A stretch of 64,000 nt of DNA from Podospora bellae-mahoneyi (GCF_035222275.1 NC_085885.1:3782001-3846000), one strand, 5' to 3'; counted from the first letter of the stretch, positions 1 to 12,791 are shown. The notes: generated from the sequence alone by a model not told the origin. Program-made: numbers and translations.

Positions 1-1407
1 GCAATATATCACTAGGGGGTTGGAAGGGGTGGAACACGCAGTGGGTTGGTCCATCAGCTTAAAGCGGCGGGCACCCCCGGCTGGGCACCCCCGGCTGAGC
101 ACCCACTCCCTCCCATCCACCCATATCCCCCCCTCCCCCCTCCCACCTTCTCCCCAACACCAGCCCCTCCCCACTTCTCACTCTGTCTCATCAAAAAATC
201 CGACCGGACGCCCGCCGAGAATTGATGCGCATCAGCGACCCATTTGCGTCTTTCTGGGATGCTTTCTGCGTGATAGTGACTTTTGGTGTGATGTTTGGGG
301 GCAGATGGTGGAAGCAGACTTCACCATATATCGGATAGAATATGGTGTGCATTTTCTATATTGTGAATGGTGAGCACTTATTGATGGAGTGAGAGTCTTT
401 TCATGCTCGAAGTTTTGTGGTTTGCTGATTAGGGGATGAGTTGGACTTAGCATTGACAATGGTCGCACACATATCTGTAAGTGGGCTGGTCAATGCTCAG
501 TCCAGACTTGGTGCGAGTCAGGGCTCCAGAGGAGCGCGGACAAACACTGATGAATTAAAATGAGAAAACCCTGTTGGGGTATAATTGAGGCCCTTTTATA
601 TCGTTATAATGATGATTTTGAGAGACCATGCATCATTTTGAGATGGGCTGCGATGGAAAAAAGAGGTTGCTTGGGGGGCGGTTGTGGTAGATGGGATGAG
701 ATGTCGTTGTATGATTAGATAATCTCCGGACCCACCTTCAACCTCTGTTCTCAGCTGACCCATTCCCGACAAAAACAGGCATACGAACTCTTTTTCAATG
801 CCCATGAATCATATTTCAACCCCTATCAACCATCTTTCGAGGCCTATCCAGTCCATCGCCTCGTCCAGTGTGTTTACGTCAAAAATTGTTATACTATTTG
901 ACCTTGGTGTTAGTATCAAAGTTTTGTTTCGAGCTCTCCTAGCATCAGAATTGCACCCGCGCTTATACACGATGACCCTTTCGGCAAGTCGCGAAAAGTT
1001 GATCAAAATCGATGAAAATAGCTGCAATTGCGAGGCTTTTGAAGAAATAGCCTGCAAGGCGCGCGGAAGAAAGGAGGGCCCAAAGCCTACGGCACGCAAC
1101 GGAGGGCAAAATGGTGAATATATGATATCGTGATGGCATGGAAAGGAAGGAAAAGGCCAGTGGCCCAAGCTGATAGGATAAACCGGAGCAAAGTGGGTGG
1201 TCAGTGCCCACGCCGCCACAGTCTGTCCGTCTCTGTCAATCTGGCAAGCCTTTCATACACCCGCCGCCAAGTCAGACGACATGATTGGCCGGATACAACT
1301 TAATAATATAGGCTCAGTGGCGTTTCCGTATACGGGACCGAAAGATGTTGTTTGTGTATGTGCCAACAGCCTTCGCGGTTTGTGACGGTTTGTCAACAAA
1401 GACCATC
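1..1407. other. intergenic, no gene seen
   Basis: No reading frame here shows a recognisable domain or a convincing set of splice sites. The C-rich stretch near 70-180 and the short open frames on both strands look like chance. Confidence 0.6.
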
Positions 1408-2934
1408 TTACAGCCCCTCTACAATTCTATCCAGCATCTGATCGTTAAACTTCCACAGCATGGTCGTAAAATCAGCAGCAATCCCATTCCCGGTGAACCA
1501 AGTCGACCTCTTCCCTTGAAGGGAGTACATGTCCTCCATCCACCCCTCTTTCAGTTCCTGAGCGCTGACTCCGAAGCCACCAGGGCCATGATCAGACCAC
1601 GCAACAAACTCGACCTCTTCGCCCTCAAGGTCTGGCAAAGTCCCGGCGTCGACCATCGTTTGAATCGCTTTCCGTGCGACCTTTTTCGCTTCAGATGGAG
1701 GGAACGCGGTGTAGTTTGTGCCGCTGGATCCAAGACTGAAGAGTGGTGAGTCGGTGGCAAGGCTGGTGAAACTCAGGACGAAGGGGGTTTGGAGGAAAGG
1801 GGAGAGGGGGTTGGCGGTCGCTGACAAAGGAAGATTGTGGAGCTGAACGCCAGCGGGGAGCTTGGAGTGTTTCGCAATGGCGGTATGGCTTCGACCGTAT
1901 TTTGGTTTGGAGAAGTGGGCTTTCTCTGCTGGGGTCAGGTCGAACGGGGCGAGGTTTTCTCTGGTTGGTGGAATGGCGAGGAGGAGCTTCTTGGCAATGA
2001 TGAGCTTCTTGGTCGCCTTTCCTTTTCCTTTCCCCTTCCGACTCTTGCCGGGTTGCTCTTCGTCATCATCGAGCCGAGCTGAGTCAACGACCAGTTCAAT
2101 TCCAGAATTGCTCCTGTTCGAATGGAAAACCTGAGAATTGTACAAGACATCTTTTCCGAGAAGGGTACTGATCTTATCGTACAGGAACTGGTTGCCGCCA
2201 TCGATGCTGAACATGGCAACTTCGCCGAAGAAGACCTTCGACCATGCTGTCGGGAAAGCCTTGATGATGCTCAAGGTCAAAATGTCCTCAAAGTTGCCCC
2301 TGGACCCCACGCCGCCACCGGTGGACGGATACATGGTTGAGAGCATGGCTTCAATCCCGTGCTTCTTGGCAAACTGGCCGATTGGGAGCAAAAGGTCGGC
2401 TGGGATGTCTTTGCCAGCTGGCAAGCCCCAGTAGCCCGGTTGGGTCATGTTGTCCCAGCCATTTGCTGTCATCAGGTCGTGGAATTTCTTGACGGCAATC
2501 GGGCCAGCAGACTCATCAGGTGGCTGAAAGGCGCTGGTCAGCTCTTTCCCAGAGGTGAAGTCGATGTATCGAACCTCGTTGCCTCCGGCGGGGAACCATG
2601 GCGAGAGCGTGACGTTTATTTCCGGGCGGCTGAAGAAGTCAAACGAGTCTAGGTAGGGAAAATAGAGGGCGAGACCGTAATCGTGGATTCTTCCGGTTGT
2701 TTTGTCCACATAGGTATCGACATGGCCGCCCAGAATTGGCTCTCTTTCAACGACTACCACGCTCTTGTTGTAATCCTGTCGCAACCGAACGGCTGCGTGA
2801 GCCCCTGACGCACCTCCTCCAACGATCGCCACATCTTTGTAGATGATGTCCTCGCGGCGGAAATCAGCACGGTTGATGCGGCCAGCAGATGCTGCCGAGA
2901 TGGCGCCTGCAGTTAGAATAGTTGCTGTACGCAT
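1408..2934 (-). CDS. secreted FAD-dependent oxidoreductase (amine-oxidase/cyclopiazonate dehydrogenase-like)
   Basis: Single-exon gene of 508 residues. Residues 1-17 (MRTATILTAGAISAASAG) look like a signal peptide. A dinucleotide-binding motif follows (VAIVGGGASGAHAA, about residues 36-49), then an acidic patch (VVVVEREPILGGHVDTY) that would contact the FAD ribose. The C-terminal part (STWFTGNGIAADF) matches the usual closing FAD-contact region of flavin amine oxidases. These features fit the group that includes beta-cyclopiazonate dehydrogenase; the substrate cannot be told. A Lys/Gly-rich insert (about residues 290-310) looks like a surface loop. No biosynthetic partner lies beside it. The ATG at 2934 is chosen because it puts the signal peptide at the very N-terminus. 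Confidence 0.85.
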   Translation of the reverse strand: MRTATILTAGAISAASAGRINRADFRREDIIYKDVAIVGGGASGAHAAVRLRQDYNKSVVVVEREPILGGHVDTYVDKTTGRIHDYGLALYFPYLDSFDFFSRPEINVTLSPWFPAGGNEVRYIDFTSGKELTSAFQPPDESAGPIAVKKFHDLMTANGWDNMTQPGYWGLPAGKDIPADLLLPIGQFAKKHGIEAMLSTMYPSTGGGVGSRGNFEDILTLSIIKAFPTAWSKVFFGEVAMFSIDGGNQFLYDKISTLLGKDVLYNSQVFHSNRSNSGIELVVDSARLDDDEEQPGKSRKGKGKGKATKKLIIAKKLLLAIPPTRENLAPFDLTPAEKAHFSKPKYGRSHTAIAKHSKLPAGVQLHNLPLSATANPLSPFLQTPFVLSFTSLATDSPLFSLGSSGTNYTAFPPSEAKKVARKAIQTMVDAGTLPDLEGEEVEFVAWSDHGPGGFGVSAQELKEGWMEDMYSLQGKRSTWFTGNGIAADFTTMLWKFNDQMLDRIVEGL

Positions 2935-3529
2935 CCTGACCGGGGGTTATCGCAGGGCCGCCGATGCGTTGGAGTTTGACGAGAAAGCCTGACAGCGAGG
3001 GGCAACAAGGGAGCCGTGAGTTGGACCTTCAAATATAGGTAGGTAAAGGACTGGGTCGCATCGACATTCCACTCTAACTGAATGGCAAAATAATATCGCC
3101 GGACACATGGCTATATGAAGAATGCTACCGGACCATGTAAAGACTCTGCAAGTCAGAAATTAGCAGCAATTAGAATTGTGATTTTCTATCTGCAGGGACC
3201 TTGTGGTAAGATGAACTCCGTTTGCAGAGTGGCCAATACCTGGTCGCCGTTATTGCCGGATTGTGCACCATGGTCGATAAGAACTTCTTTTGCTGGCAGT
3301 CTGACCGGCTGAAAGAGCTCAGATTATCCGATCTCGAGGCAATGTGAGCAATATCGAGGAGGCAAAGATATGAAAACGACTTGTTATTATTCCGTTATCA
3401 TGATACTTCTATCTTCAAGCTTCCATGTGGGCCATTCCTCTGCGCTTCCACACCCCTTATCTCTACTCACTCCACAGCACGCTCTCCCCGCTAGTCCTAC
3501 TAGGTATATAGTCCAGCCAACCCACTGTC
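2935..3529. other. intergenic, no gene seen
   Basis: Promoter side of the flavin oxidoreductase and 3' side of the next gene. No coding or RNA signal was recognised. Confidence 0.6.
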
Positions 3530-4243
3530 CTAGTCATACTGGCTCCAGTCAATCGCGCCAACATCCTCATAGCAGGGAGCGTCAAGCTGGTGGATATTCA
3601 ACTCGTCAACCCCCTCAAACACATCCTCGGGTAGCGTAGCACACTGCGCCAAGAATGTAATAGCGACGCAGTTCTCGGGAATAGACTCCACACTCGGGGC
3701 AACCTTGACCGCGTGCTGGGGACGACCATAGGCGGGCTCTGTTTCGTTGCAGACGATAAAGTAAGGGTAGGGAGTGAAAGCCTGTGCCCAAGGACTTCTC
3801 AAACCCCCCACCACTCCTGCGCCGATGTTGCCAGGGCCAAAGTTGAGACCGAGGTTGGTAGCGTGCTCGATGGGGCCCATGGGGAATCGCAGACCCATGG
3901 GGGTGGCACCGCCTTGGTATTTGATGGGAGGAAGACCAATCGAGGTAGCTTGGGCTGAGACATCACGGCCGGTGCCGTTGACGAAGAGGGTGGCTGCTGC
4001 GTCGACGTTGGGCACCAGGATGGCTGCGTTGAGACCGGCGCCGACGTGGACGCCGGAGAGGAACCAGTTATGGACGGGTGGGTCGAAGATGTTGGAGGGT
4101 GTGGATATATTGGCCACGAGCTTGAAGCCATTGGCGGTCGTGCGAGGGGGATAGTTTCCTTGAAACTGGCGTTGTGTGAGTGAGACGGGCGAGGCAACTG
4201 TCAGGCTAGCCATGAGGGCGGAGAAGAGCGCGGTGGTGAACAT
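3530..4243 (-). CDS. small secreted protein, function unknown
   Basis: Single exon, 237 residues. The N-terminus (MFTTALFSALMASLTVASP) is a clear signal peptide and is followed by a possible dibasic-type processing region (LTQRQ). The body resembles the secreted ascomycete proteins annotated only by a domain of unknown function (a DUF7907-like fold, by recall), with a conserved-looking core around SNIFDPPVHNWFLSGVHVGAG. Four Cys residues in the C-terminal third (FIVCNET, ENCVAI, QCATL, APCYED) could form two disulfides. No catalytic motif is visible. It could be a cell-wall or effector-like protein; that is a guess from secretion and size. Confidence 0.75.
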   Translation of the reverse strand: MFTTALFSALMASLTVASPVSLTQRQFQGNYPPRTTANGFKLVANISTPSNIFDPPVHNWFLSGVHVGAGLNAAILVPNVDAAATLFVNGTGRDVSAQATSIGLPPIKYQGGATPMGLRFPMGPIEHATNLGLNFGPGNIGAGVVGGLRSPWAQAFTPYPYFIVCNETEPAYGRPQHAVKVAPSVESIPENCVAITFLAQCATLPEDVFEGVDELNIHQLDAPCYEDVGAIDWSQYD

Positions 4244-5321
4244 GGTGGGCGATTATGTGAATTAACTGTATTAAATATTAAACTTGTATGAGAGTAGATG
4301 AATGGGAAGCTCGAAAGTTGCTGAATGATGGGCCTGAGCATTTGACGGCATGGTGAACGTCTCGTCGAGTCTTCTTATACAGCGTTCGAAGACCAGTTGG
4401 CTACCTAGATTTCGGCCGAGCCACGGCGCTTCCTTTGAACGACGCGACTAAATTTACATTCTCACTATCATCATATTACTGCTTGATCATTCTCACGTTC
4501 GTACCGGCGCTGAACTTGTGTCATCATCCTACCAATTAGCCGGCAGCCGAGGTGGCGGAGTCGAGCCAACAACCTGAGATGTGAACGGACACGAGGAAAA
4601 TGGGGGCCAAAACAGATTGAAGGGACTGTGGCCGGTGTCCAACAGTGAAGCAGTTAGCGCTCTCACCGCCCCTAGCGACCGTTAACAGCGTCGCATTTAC
4701 TACGTTACGCAACCTGAACCTGGCGCCTGACGTTGGGTGCGCCATCCTTCTATCAATACGACACGATACTCCAAAATGATGCGCTAAAGATTCTATGATC
4801 CTTCTTGTACCACGTACTATCTTGATGCAGTAAAGTTTAGCAGATTGTAGGCCGGACTGATCGGGGGCGCCGTGGGCTCAAGGGTTCAGGGGCTCAGTCA
4901 ATCCCCGGCATTTCCATCATGTTTGGAATTCAAAGGTATGAAGGAGACGAGAGGAGAGAAACAACATGGAATAAATTCAATCGGTTATATGGCCTACATG
5001 AACTCAACGAGCAGCTCCCTTCCCTAGCTACCTGACTGCTAATGTTGACAGGGTCCGTTTTCTATTCGGGATCGTGCTCAACCTCAAGGTGCAATGGGAA
5101 ATCGTATACCTTATCGTATATGGTAAAGTATGTCATACATCCATTTGTTTAGTTCAAAATTGGAGATTTCTTGGGTAGAACAACAATAGAATAAATCCAT
5201 GCAATTGCTTGCCCAACTAAACGCATTAACAACAAGGGGTATCTCCAAATCACTTCCCGTCGACAGGTCCATCCACACACTCGTAACACGTTTCGTATTC
5301 CACATACAACAAACCCATGCA
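4244..5321. other. intergenic, no gene seen
   Basis: About 1.1 kb between two reverse-strand genes. Short open frames on either strand lack domains, codon bias or plausible introns. Confidence 0.6.
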
Positions 5322-7095
5322 TCAGAGACTCTTCCACAGCTTCTTATACCAGGGCAAAGTCGAGTCAATCTCCTCGCCATCGGCGAGAGGTCGTCTTCCA
5401 TCATCCAAATCCTTTCTCCTGCCCTCCTGAAGGTCGACGGTGTGAATGTTGACAGTTTTTGTCTTGTTCCAGAACTTGTAGACGACATAAATGACGCAGA
5501 AGAGAGGCAGTAGAATGTAGGCATCGACAAAGTCAACGGCGTCAAAAGGCGCAAAGGTGGCCCAGCCCTGGATGAGAGCAAGGAAGATGTTGGTGCCGAG
5601 ACCAAACCAGGCGTTGTAGGGGTAGAGCATTGACTTGAAAGGCAGCTCGGAGTCGGAGTGTCCCTGAGCTGCCCAAGCGTTTCTGAAGCGGATATGAGTC
5701 CAGCTGATGGCGGCCCATACCAAAAAGGTAGAGACACCGCTGAGGTTGACAATGTAGGAGTAGGCATCCTGGGCACCCGTGCTGACATTCATCATGCTCA
5801 ATGCACCAAACAGGTTGGTGAAGATGATGGCAGGGACGGGGACACCTCTCTTGTTGGTCCATCCCAAGAACTTGGGAGCCTTTTGAGTCTGAGCCATGAA
5901 CAGAATAGTGCGACTGCCGATGAAGATGGAAGAGTTGACGGCGCTAAGGCAAGTGACAAGGATAAAAGCATTGATCAGATGCTTGCCGCCCTCCCACCCG
6001 GCGTTCGCGATGGCGATTGTCATGGGACTGCGCAACGCACGTTGTGTAGCCGATGTCAGGTCGGGGCTGTTGGCGGGGCAGACGAGCCCGAAGAAAAAGG
6101 CACTGCCCATGTACACCACCACAATGCGGATGAATACCTGTCGAATGGCCAATGGCACGGCGCGACGGGGATTCTTAGTCTCGGTGGCGGCGACGGCAAC
6201 GGATTCGACTCCGGCGTAAAAGGTGCTGCAGAAAACAAAGACCGAGGCAACACCGCGGAAGCCATCCGTAAAGGCACCGGGGTCACGCCAGTAGCTGAAT
6301 CCAATAGCTTCGGCGCCAATCACACCACCAGATGCGTAGCTGGCAATTGTTAGCACAAATGTAACCGACCCTCGAGTAATACTAGATTCTTACATCAGGC
6401 TGAAGAAGAAGAAGGCGATCAATCCAACAAGCTTGAAAAGCGCCAGCCAGAACTCGGCCTCACCAAAGGTTTCGACACCCAACATCTGGAAGGCGGTGAA
6501 GGAGAACTGTGGGCAAAGTATCAGCACAAAGCCCATATATCCCACGCTATGGAAGACTCACCCAAAAGATCAAGAACCACCCCCAAATGGGAATGGCATC
6601 CGTCCAGTCAACCATGATGCTCGAGATGACGTTGTACTCGTTCGCCAAGACACAGAACCAAATGATAAAGTAATTCCACCCAACAGCCACACCAAACGCC
6701 TTGTCAACGAATCTGTCCGACAGCCCGGTAAAAGCACCGCCGGTCGGGTACAGCGTGGTGAGTTCACCCAGACTCTGCATAATAGAAAAGGCAATGATAC
6801 CAATCACGCCAAAGCCAATCAACAGAGCAGCCGGGCCACCATTTGCCAGAGCTCGGCCCGATCCAATGAGAAGACCGGGTCCAATGATGCCGGCGAGAGC
6901 CATCATGGAAAGGTGACGGGTCTTGAGGCCGCGCTTCACACCCGAGTTTGGGTCAATGGCGGCAAAGTCGTCCGACTCGGAGCCGGATATACCGGCATTG
7001 TTCTCAACAGCCACGCCATCCTCAGACCCCTTTTTCGAGACTGATACATCTTCACCACGCTTTCCACGCAACGCAGAGAAGGATGGGAAGCCCAT
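5322..7095 (-). CDS. amino-acid permease (YAT/APC family)
   Basis: Three exons on the reverse strand: 7095-6562, 6506-6394 and 6339-5322, giving 554 residues. Donors are GTGAGT and GTAAGA, acceptors CACAG and GCCAG, and the frame is continuous. The protein is a plasma-membrane amino-acid/proton symporter of the fungal APC superfamily. It has a cytoplasmic N-terminus, the first transmembrane motif GIIGPGLLIGSGRAL, the consensus region SLGELTTLYPTGGAF, and ESVAVAATETKNPRRAVPLA in the middle. About 12 hydrophobic segments are seen. Exon 2 (113 nt) encodes part of a membrane segment. The ATG at 7095 is preferred over the longer open frame because upstream residues lack family character. Substrate range is not predictable. 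Confidence 0.93.
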
Positions 7096-7932
7096 ATTCG
7101 AGAGGTGCTCGGCGGTACGTCGTGGTGAAGGTGATGTCGGAATGTAGACCCAGATTGGGAAGGTCAAGGTGTTGATCCGGGTCACTCCTTGACAGCAGAT
7201 CGTGGAGAGACACAAGAGACACCAGTGAGACGCGAGAAACTGGGGAAAGCAATGATGTTTAAACTTTGAGCTCAAGACAGACCCTGCATGCTGCCATGCA
7301 AGTCTGTCCCAGGATCATGGATGGTGTCGTTGCCCAGACTCCACTAGTCGTCGTGTCGACATGGCACTCTCGCTGCGTCGTACTGCATTCGGATTGTCTA
7401 TTGTCCATAGACGTGGTGCGGGGACGTCGCGTGGGTTGGAGGTACGAAGGTGCATCAGGAAGCATTAAGCGACCACTAACAGCTTGTCGTAGTTTGTTTG
7501 CGGTGGTCGTGATAGTGACGGGTGGTTGTGGCATTATTCCTGGCACAGATTGCGCAATTGCACTGGCGTCCAGGTCGACGTCGTCATGAGTGGGTCTGAT
7601 TGGCCTGCCAAGGGGGAGAGTGGGGGTCGTTCCGCGGCTTGATCCCGCGGAGCATCCACTTTTTACTGTTGGCTTTGAAGGCTTTGGACTACGCTTTCAC
7701 GCTTTGTCGACCACGGGGTAGGGCCAAGAATTGGAATCACGCAACCAACATGGCAAGATTCGAAGGAGACACCTAACAGAAATGCCGGGGCAGTTTTACT
7801 GATTCCGGCCACCCGACTCCCTGTCCACGGCCCGGCACCTGGATATGACGTCACTCACTCGGCTCAAAAAACACTTGCCGGAAATAATATCATCCCATCA
7901 ATGAACACGTCTCTATCAAATATCAAATCCAC
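7096..7932. other. intergenic, no gene seen
   Basis: Upstream region of the permease and downstream region of the next reverse-strand gene. No further gene was recognised. Confidence 0.6.
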
Positions 7933-9085
7933 TTAACAGGGTTCGACCGCAACATGCGAATCCCGCACAAACTTGCGGATGTTGCGCCAGATCTTGGCGT
8001 TGCGCTACGAATAAAACGGGTCAGCAACCGACATCTTCCCTCCAGTCAATGCCTTATTCACATACCTGTTTGGCGGCGTCCTCGGCGTAGTCCTTTCGCT
8101 CCTCAAACACCTCAGTGAACCGGCGAAGGTCTCCCTGCATTTGGGTGCGCCAAGACTTGTCTCCATCTTGGACGATCGAATCCAGCTTGTCGATCAGAGG
8201 GCCCAGGGAGTCGACCGTCGTGGCGAATAGCTTGGCCAGCTCCCGAGTGACCTTCAACCGGGTCCGGGCGCTCAAGACTTCAGTGTACAGCTCCACGAGA
8301 GGTTCGCCCTTGAGTCTGAGTCCAGGTTGGAGCAGTTCCGAGACTTTCTTGAGCTCGGCAGCAGCTGTCAGGACGTTGTAGTAGACCACGGTGATCATCT
8401 TGCTGAGTAGGGCGGCATCTTTGATCCACTCCCTTTTCTCCTCGTCCATCAGGTAGAGCTCATCGGTCATGGATGACTGGGACAAACGGGTTAGTGAAAT
8501 GGGTGCCAAGGTTGGGACGTCAACGGTTCGCAAACCTTCATCGTACGCTCAAGACAAGCACCAAAGCTGTTGTAGGTCGTCGCCATTTCCTCAGAAAGCA
8601 CGACACACCTCTCCAACTGTCTCCCAGCAGCCCCCAGAGGCCTTTCGAATCCACCAACGGGTCCCTCTCTGTACTCAATGGTAGCCCGCTCGATAAAGTT
8701 GGACGTGATTTCCGATCGCTCGATGATTTCCTTGAGATTGGCTGCAATCCCCCGGAGGTTGCAAAGCCCGGTAGAAGCAAGGTTAAGAAATTCACGGACG
8801 GGCTTTGGCATCTCAGAAGGAGTGAGCCTACAGCAGCGATTCAGTAAAAGATGATGAGTGGTGGACGATACAGAATCAGGAAAATACTTACCGCTCACCT
8901 TGACGGCCGGACAACCATCCATACTTCCTGACCTGCTCGTCCACAATCAAAGCCGTGTAGTAAACCGAGCCCAGCTTGTGAATCCATCTGGGCAACACGG
9001 CCATATTGTGGTCCCAGTTCTTGCGCTCACCACAGAGGATGCCCTCCAGTGCGATCTGGACGGAATGAGTGTTGATGGTTGGCAT
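7933..9085 (-). CDS. hypothetical alpha-helical protein, four exons
   Basis: Exons 9085-8892, 8827-8536, 8476-8066 and 8004-7933 give 322 residues with a continuous frame; donors GTAAGT, GTTTGC and GTATGT are used. I do not recognise the family. The sequence is soluble and almost entirely helical in character, with amphipathic stretches such as ELIKDKLDSI-like heptads in the second half (KLFATTVDSLGPLIDKLDSI). There is no signal peptide, membrane segment, metal site or nucleotide-binding motif. At the first intron a nearer GTGAGC donor was rejected because only GTAAGT keeps the frame. The last exon is a basic tail of 23 codons ending in a Cys. Confidence 0.7.
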
Positions 9086-9718
9086 GGTTGCTTGTCTCTT
9101 GAGATGGCAAGTCTGCGATGTGTGGTGTGGTCGAGAGGAAGATGAGAGGCCGACTGAAAAGCCAACAGAGAAAGCTTTTATCCTGGTCTACTATGATATT
9201 CACTTTGGTCCGTCTGTGTGGGAACAATCCGGTGAGTGTCTGGTGGGGCCGTGAGATGTTCCAGAATGCGAGTGAATACATGGGTGTAAACAGCTGCTCC
9301 TACCCATTTAACTGCCTAAAAGTTGCTCCCTGTCACATCTTCGGATGAACCAGAGCAGCCTTTCCCTCTGTTCTTGATGCGGCTGACGGTGCACCACAGG
9401 GCAGTTGCGAGAAGCACACGGAAGACTGGCTGTCGTGATGAATCCGTGAACAAACTCTATCGGCTGCAGACTTATCACCAGCCAGAGAGCTCACAAGTCT
9501 TGATTCGACTACAACAGGTATCGTACTGCGCATTGGGAATCGCTCAATTGGATCCTTCACACTGAAATGTCTTCCGCCTTAAGTCTAACCCTACACAGGC
9601 TTGTTCACTTCAACGCTTTCATCAGGCAACTTTCTGTGAGTGCTGCGCATGTGAAAAAAGACTCGAGATGTAACATCACCAAAAAGGTATGTTTCAAGGA
9701 AAAAGAGAGAAAAACAAA
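9086..9718. other. intergenic, no protein gene seen
   Basis: Promoter region of the helical-protein gene. Nothing else was recognised before the tRNA gene. Confidence 0.6.
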
Positions 9719-9792
9719 CTCCTCCGGGAAGGCTCGAACTTCCAACCTCCTGATTAACAGTCAGACGCGCTAGCCAATTGCGCCACAGAGGA
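9719..9792 (-). tRNA. tRNA-Asn (anticodon GTT)
   Basis: 74-nt cloverleaf on the reverse strand with no intron. The acceptor stem TCCTCTG pairs with CGGAGGA (one G-T), the discriminator base is G, the anticodon stem-loop is CTGACTGTTAATCAG with anticodon GTT, and the T-loop is TTCGAGC. Confidence 0.95.
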
Positions 9793-9871
9793 TCTGTTCT
9801 GCGGACCTCGAACTAGCGGCTATGTGCAAAACCGTCTTGGCACCTTCAGCTGCCCTTTTCACCCCATAATG

Positions 9872-12114
9872 TCAAACTCCCCAGACTTCACTCCTAGAAA
9901 CAACCACTTCATTCCCATCGATCTTCACCCGAAGACTCTTTGCAACCTTTTCCATCACCCCCCTGGGCCCGAGTCCACCGCCAGCCTCACTTCGACACTG
10001 TTGACCAAGAGCGAGGAGAGGGGCGATGGCAGCGTCTTTGTAGTCAAAAAACATCTCACTATAATCAGATCCTGCCTCGTGTCTAGCTGCCTTGCGCATT
10101 CTGACTTGTCCAATAATGGTGGCAACTAAGAAGATGGACGCGACGAGTAGCTCAACCGCCAAAAAGGTCAGCCACGGCCAGGTGATGTGAACATAGGATT
10201 CCTGCTTCCACGCCTGCCCTGTGACATTGAAAGCATCGCTGGACAGCTGGAGTTCTTGATCGGTCGTTCTAAGTCTGAGAGAGTGTCAGTCAAAGCAATA
10301 TGCCCGATCATGTGAAAAGAAAAATACCGGTAAGAGATACTCGTGGCGATATTCTTGAAGAGATATGTCATGGTATCTATTCGCGCCGTCGTGTTGATGA
10401 TGGTCGTCTCGGTGTACAAGACCATCTGCATGATGGTTTTGATAAAGTCACTTCTTGTTACAACCCCACGGCTGGGCGAGTCCCACCTCTCGTAGTATGT
10501 TTCGCGCCCAGATCCCATCATGTATGTCTTCATCTCGCCCGCGATGAACTCCATGGCACGGTAGTTGGCACTGAAGCTCCCCGACGGAATCGAAGAGTTG
10601 GGTGGGCTCTCGAGATGCAGCGTGATATTCCACTTGGACGACGGGCTATGACGGCATCCAGTGGGCACGCCCACTTTGGAGCTGCAGTTCATGTTGAGGA
10701 AGAAGTCAGAGTCCTCCGGTGTTGGCTGTGAAGTGGTAGCAATAAGCTGGTTGTCGTGTATACCATTTCGGATAGTGGTGTTGTAGGTTTGGACGCATAG
10801 GTGAAACAGAAACTCGAGGGCTTCGTGTCGAAACTGGTGTGTTGCACTGGCAATGTTGGAGCCGTTGGACATATCTGTCAGCTGCCGCATGTTCTCGTCG
10901 TCCTGTGGGATAGGGACAGTGTAGAGCTCCACAAACGACGCTATCCGTGTCGCCATCAAAGTGGGATTGTCTGCAAACCCAACGGTCTGGTTGCCCACGA
11001 GCATATCGGACACAGCAGCCATTCGACTTTGGTGAACCAGATCGACGTGCGTGCCGGGGAGAGAGGCGTTCCATATGGTGCGTCTGGGGTAAAAGGGATC
11101 GCCCATCATAACCACAGACCCGTTGTTCTTGACAACAGCCTCCTCTCCAGGCTCCGGACCCGGCCAGCTTTGCACGACTATCGCTGAGGAAATGTCGACC
11201 ATCTCCACACAGACGCCCAAGGAGTGGAACACATCAAAGGTGCAATTGCCAGTCGGACAGGTCGCTCCAGTAGGTGCCATGCGTACTCTGCGGCTTTGCT
11301 TTCCGTCGGGAGTAATGGCTTCCAGCATTGCAGTGCGCGTCGCAAACGTGACTTCATCTCTGGGCGACATGACGGTGCGAACCGCTGGAACTTCTGCAAG
11401 CTCGGCTGCCACAACCTCCCGAACTGGGTAGCTGATGGCCAACTGTGTTATTGGAGATGTTACCACACTTATGATGGTAATGAAAGCCCCAATGACGACG
11501 ATATGCTTCGTACGGATTCGAGTGAGCAAAACGATAGAGCCCCACGGTCCCCTGCTTGCTTGGTCGATGACGTGAAAGTCGTGCAGCGGTCTTTCGTCCA
11601 GGAACCAGGACCACTGAGCTTGGCTAATTGCTATTGATACTGGAACCATGAATGCTGCTTTGGAAAGGGTAGTGAAGAAAGCAAGAAAGGTGTTGAGTGA
11701 GATTTTCAGTGGCCAGTCTGGTAGTTTCTGGCGGTCGCACTTGAAGAGTGTGACGACTATGGTGATAAAGGCAAGTAGGCTGAGAAGAACGCATAGCATC
11801 TCCAACATCCATATCCTCCAGAGTGGTTTGGTCAAGGCACCACTCGCGGCTTCAGACCGGTGACTCGAGACCCGTACACCCTTCAGTTCCCGATTGGAGT
11901 CGTGGGTGAAGGCAGGTTGTGGCCCTTCTTGCCCTCGTTTGCTGCTCGCAGCGCTTGGACCTTCCAGAGTGTTGACCCATTGAGTCGTGCTGTCAAAATC
12001 CCTTGTCGACGGGGCAGCATCATAATGTCCTGGAGGAACTCCGGTGTATGGATCAGCCACAGGCCCATAGCCGTGTCCATGATGGTAGATGTGGTTGGCG
12101 TTTAAATGATCCAT
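9872..12114 (-). CDS. DUF3176 membrane protein
   Basis: Two exons (12114-10328 and 10274-9872) give 729 residues; the 53-nt intron has a GTATTT donor and CTCAG acceptor. The layout is typical of the fungal DUF3176 family: a Ser/His-rich cytoplasmic N-terminus, a membrane segment near residues 105-125 (MLEMLCVLLSLLAFITIVVT), the family region LSKAAFMVPVSIAISQAQW, a third hydrophobic segment, and a long extracellular domain. That domain has many N-glycosylation sequons (NCTF, NGSV, NASL, NQTV, NCSS, NITL) and paired cysteines. A final membrane segment comes after SYVHITWPWLTFLAVELL in exon 2. The molecular function of the family is unknown. The family-typical Trp-rich segment lies in exon 2, which supports the intron call. 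Confidence 0.92.
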
Positions 12115-12791
12115 TGCCTTTCGGCTGTCATCAACCCATGTAAGATGCTGAGTCTTGAGTCAATGGAAAGAAGAGTGTTTTGATAATATACAACCAAAGA
12201 TGCTGTGAAATCGTTCGTTAGAAAGAGCGCAAAGTGGACGACGTCCTTTCAGTCACATGGAATAAATTTATCCAGCATGGGCGCCTGGCATCTTAAGCTA
12301 GAATGTACCAGTCCTTGTCATGAAAATGCAGTGGAAGCTGCCCGTTTAATCTTGTCCAATGGGCGTCAGACCATCAACTGGCAAGTATATTGTTGGTGAC
12401 TTGCCTAGACCCGAGTACGGAGCCTTCCGTGTTGATGCAGTGGGTGAGTCAGGGTACGATGTCGATCGTCAATCATCGTTGGATTTAGTCCAATAGGTTC
12501 ATAGATGTGGTGTAGCACTGCATGATTCTATTTCGGTGAGATCGCACAACATGTCGCCAATGCTTTACTTGAAACTCGAGTCCCTGAACCTGCAGCCTGG
12601 TTTGCGTGACCCTTATCCCACCGAAGTGAGTAGCACATAGCAGAGCATACAGTATCACCTCAGGCTGTGGATGAGGAAGACGTCAAAACGCATCCTACTT
12701 GAAACGTTGCCACAAAAAAAGTGCAGAGATATGAAATAGGCTCGTTACGATAAAAGACCTTTTCCCAAACACGTCTTGCTACATTCTCACC
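12115..12791. other. intergenic, no gene seen
   Basis: Upstream region of the DUF3176 gene and 3' flank of the kinase-HET gene. No coding signal was recognised. Confidence 0.6.
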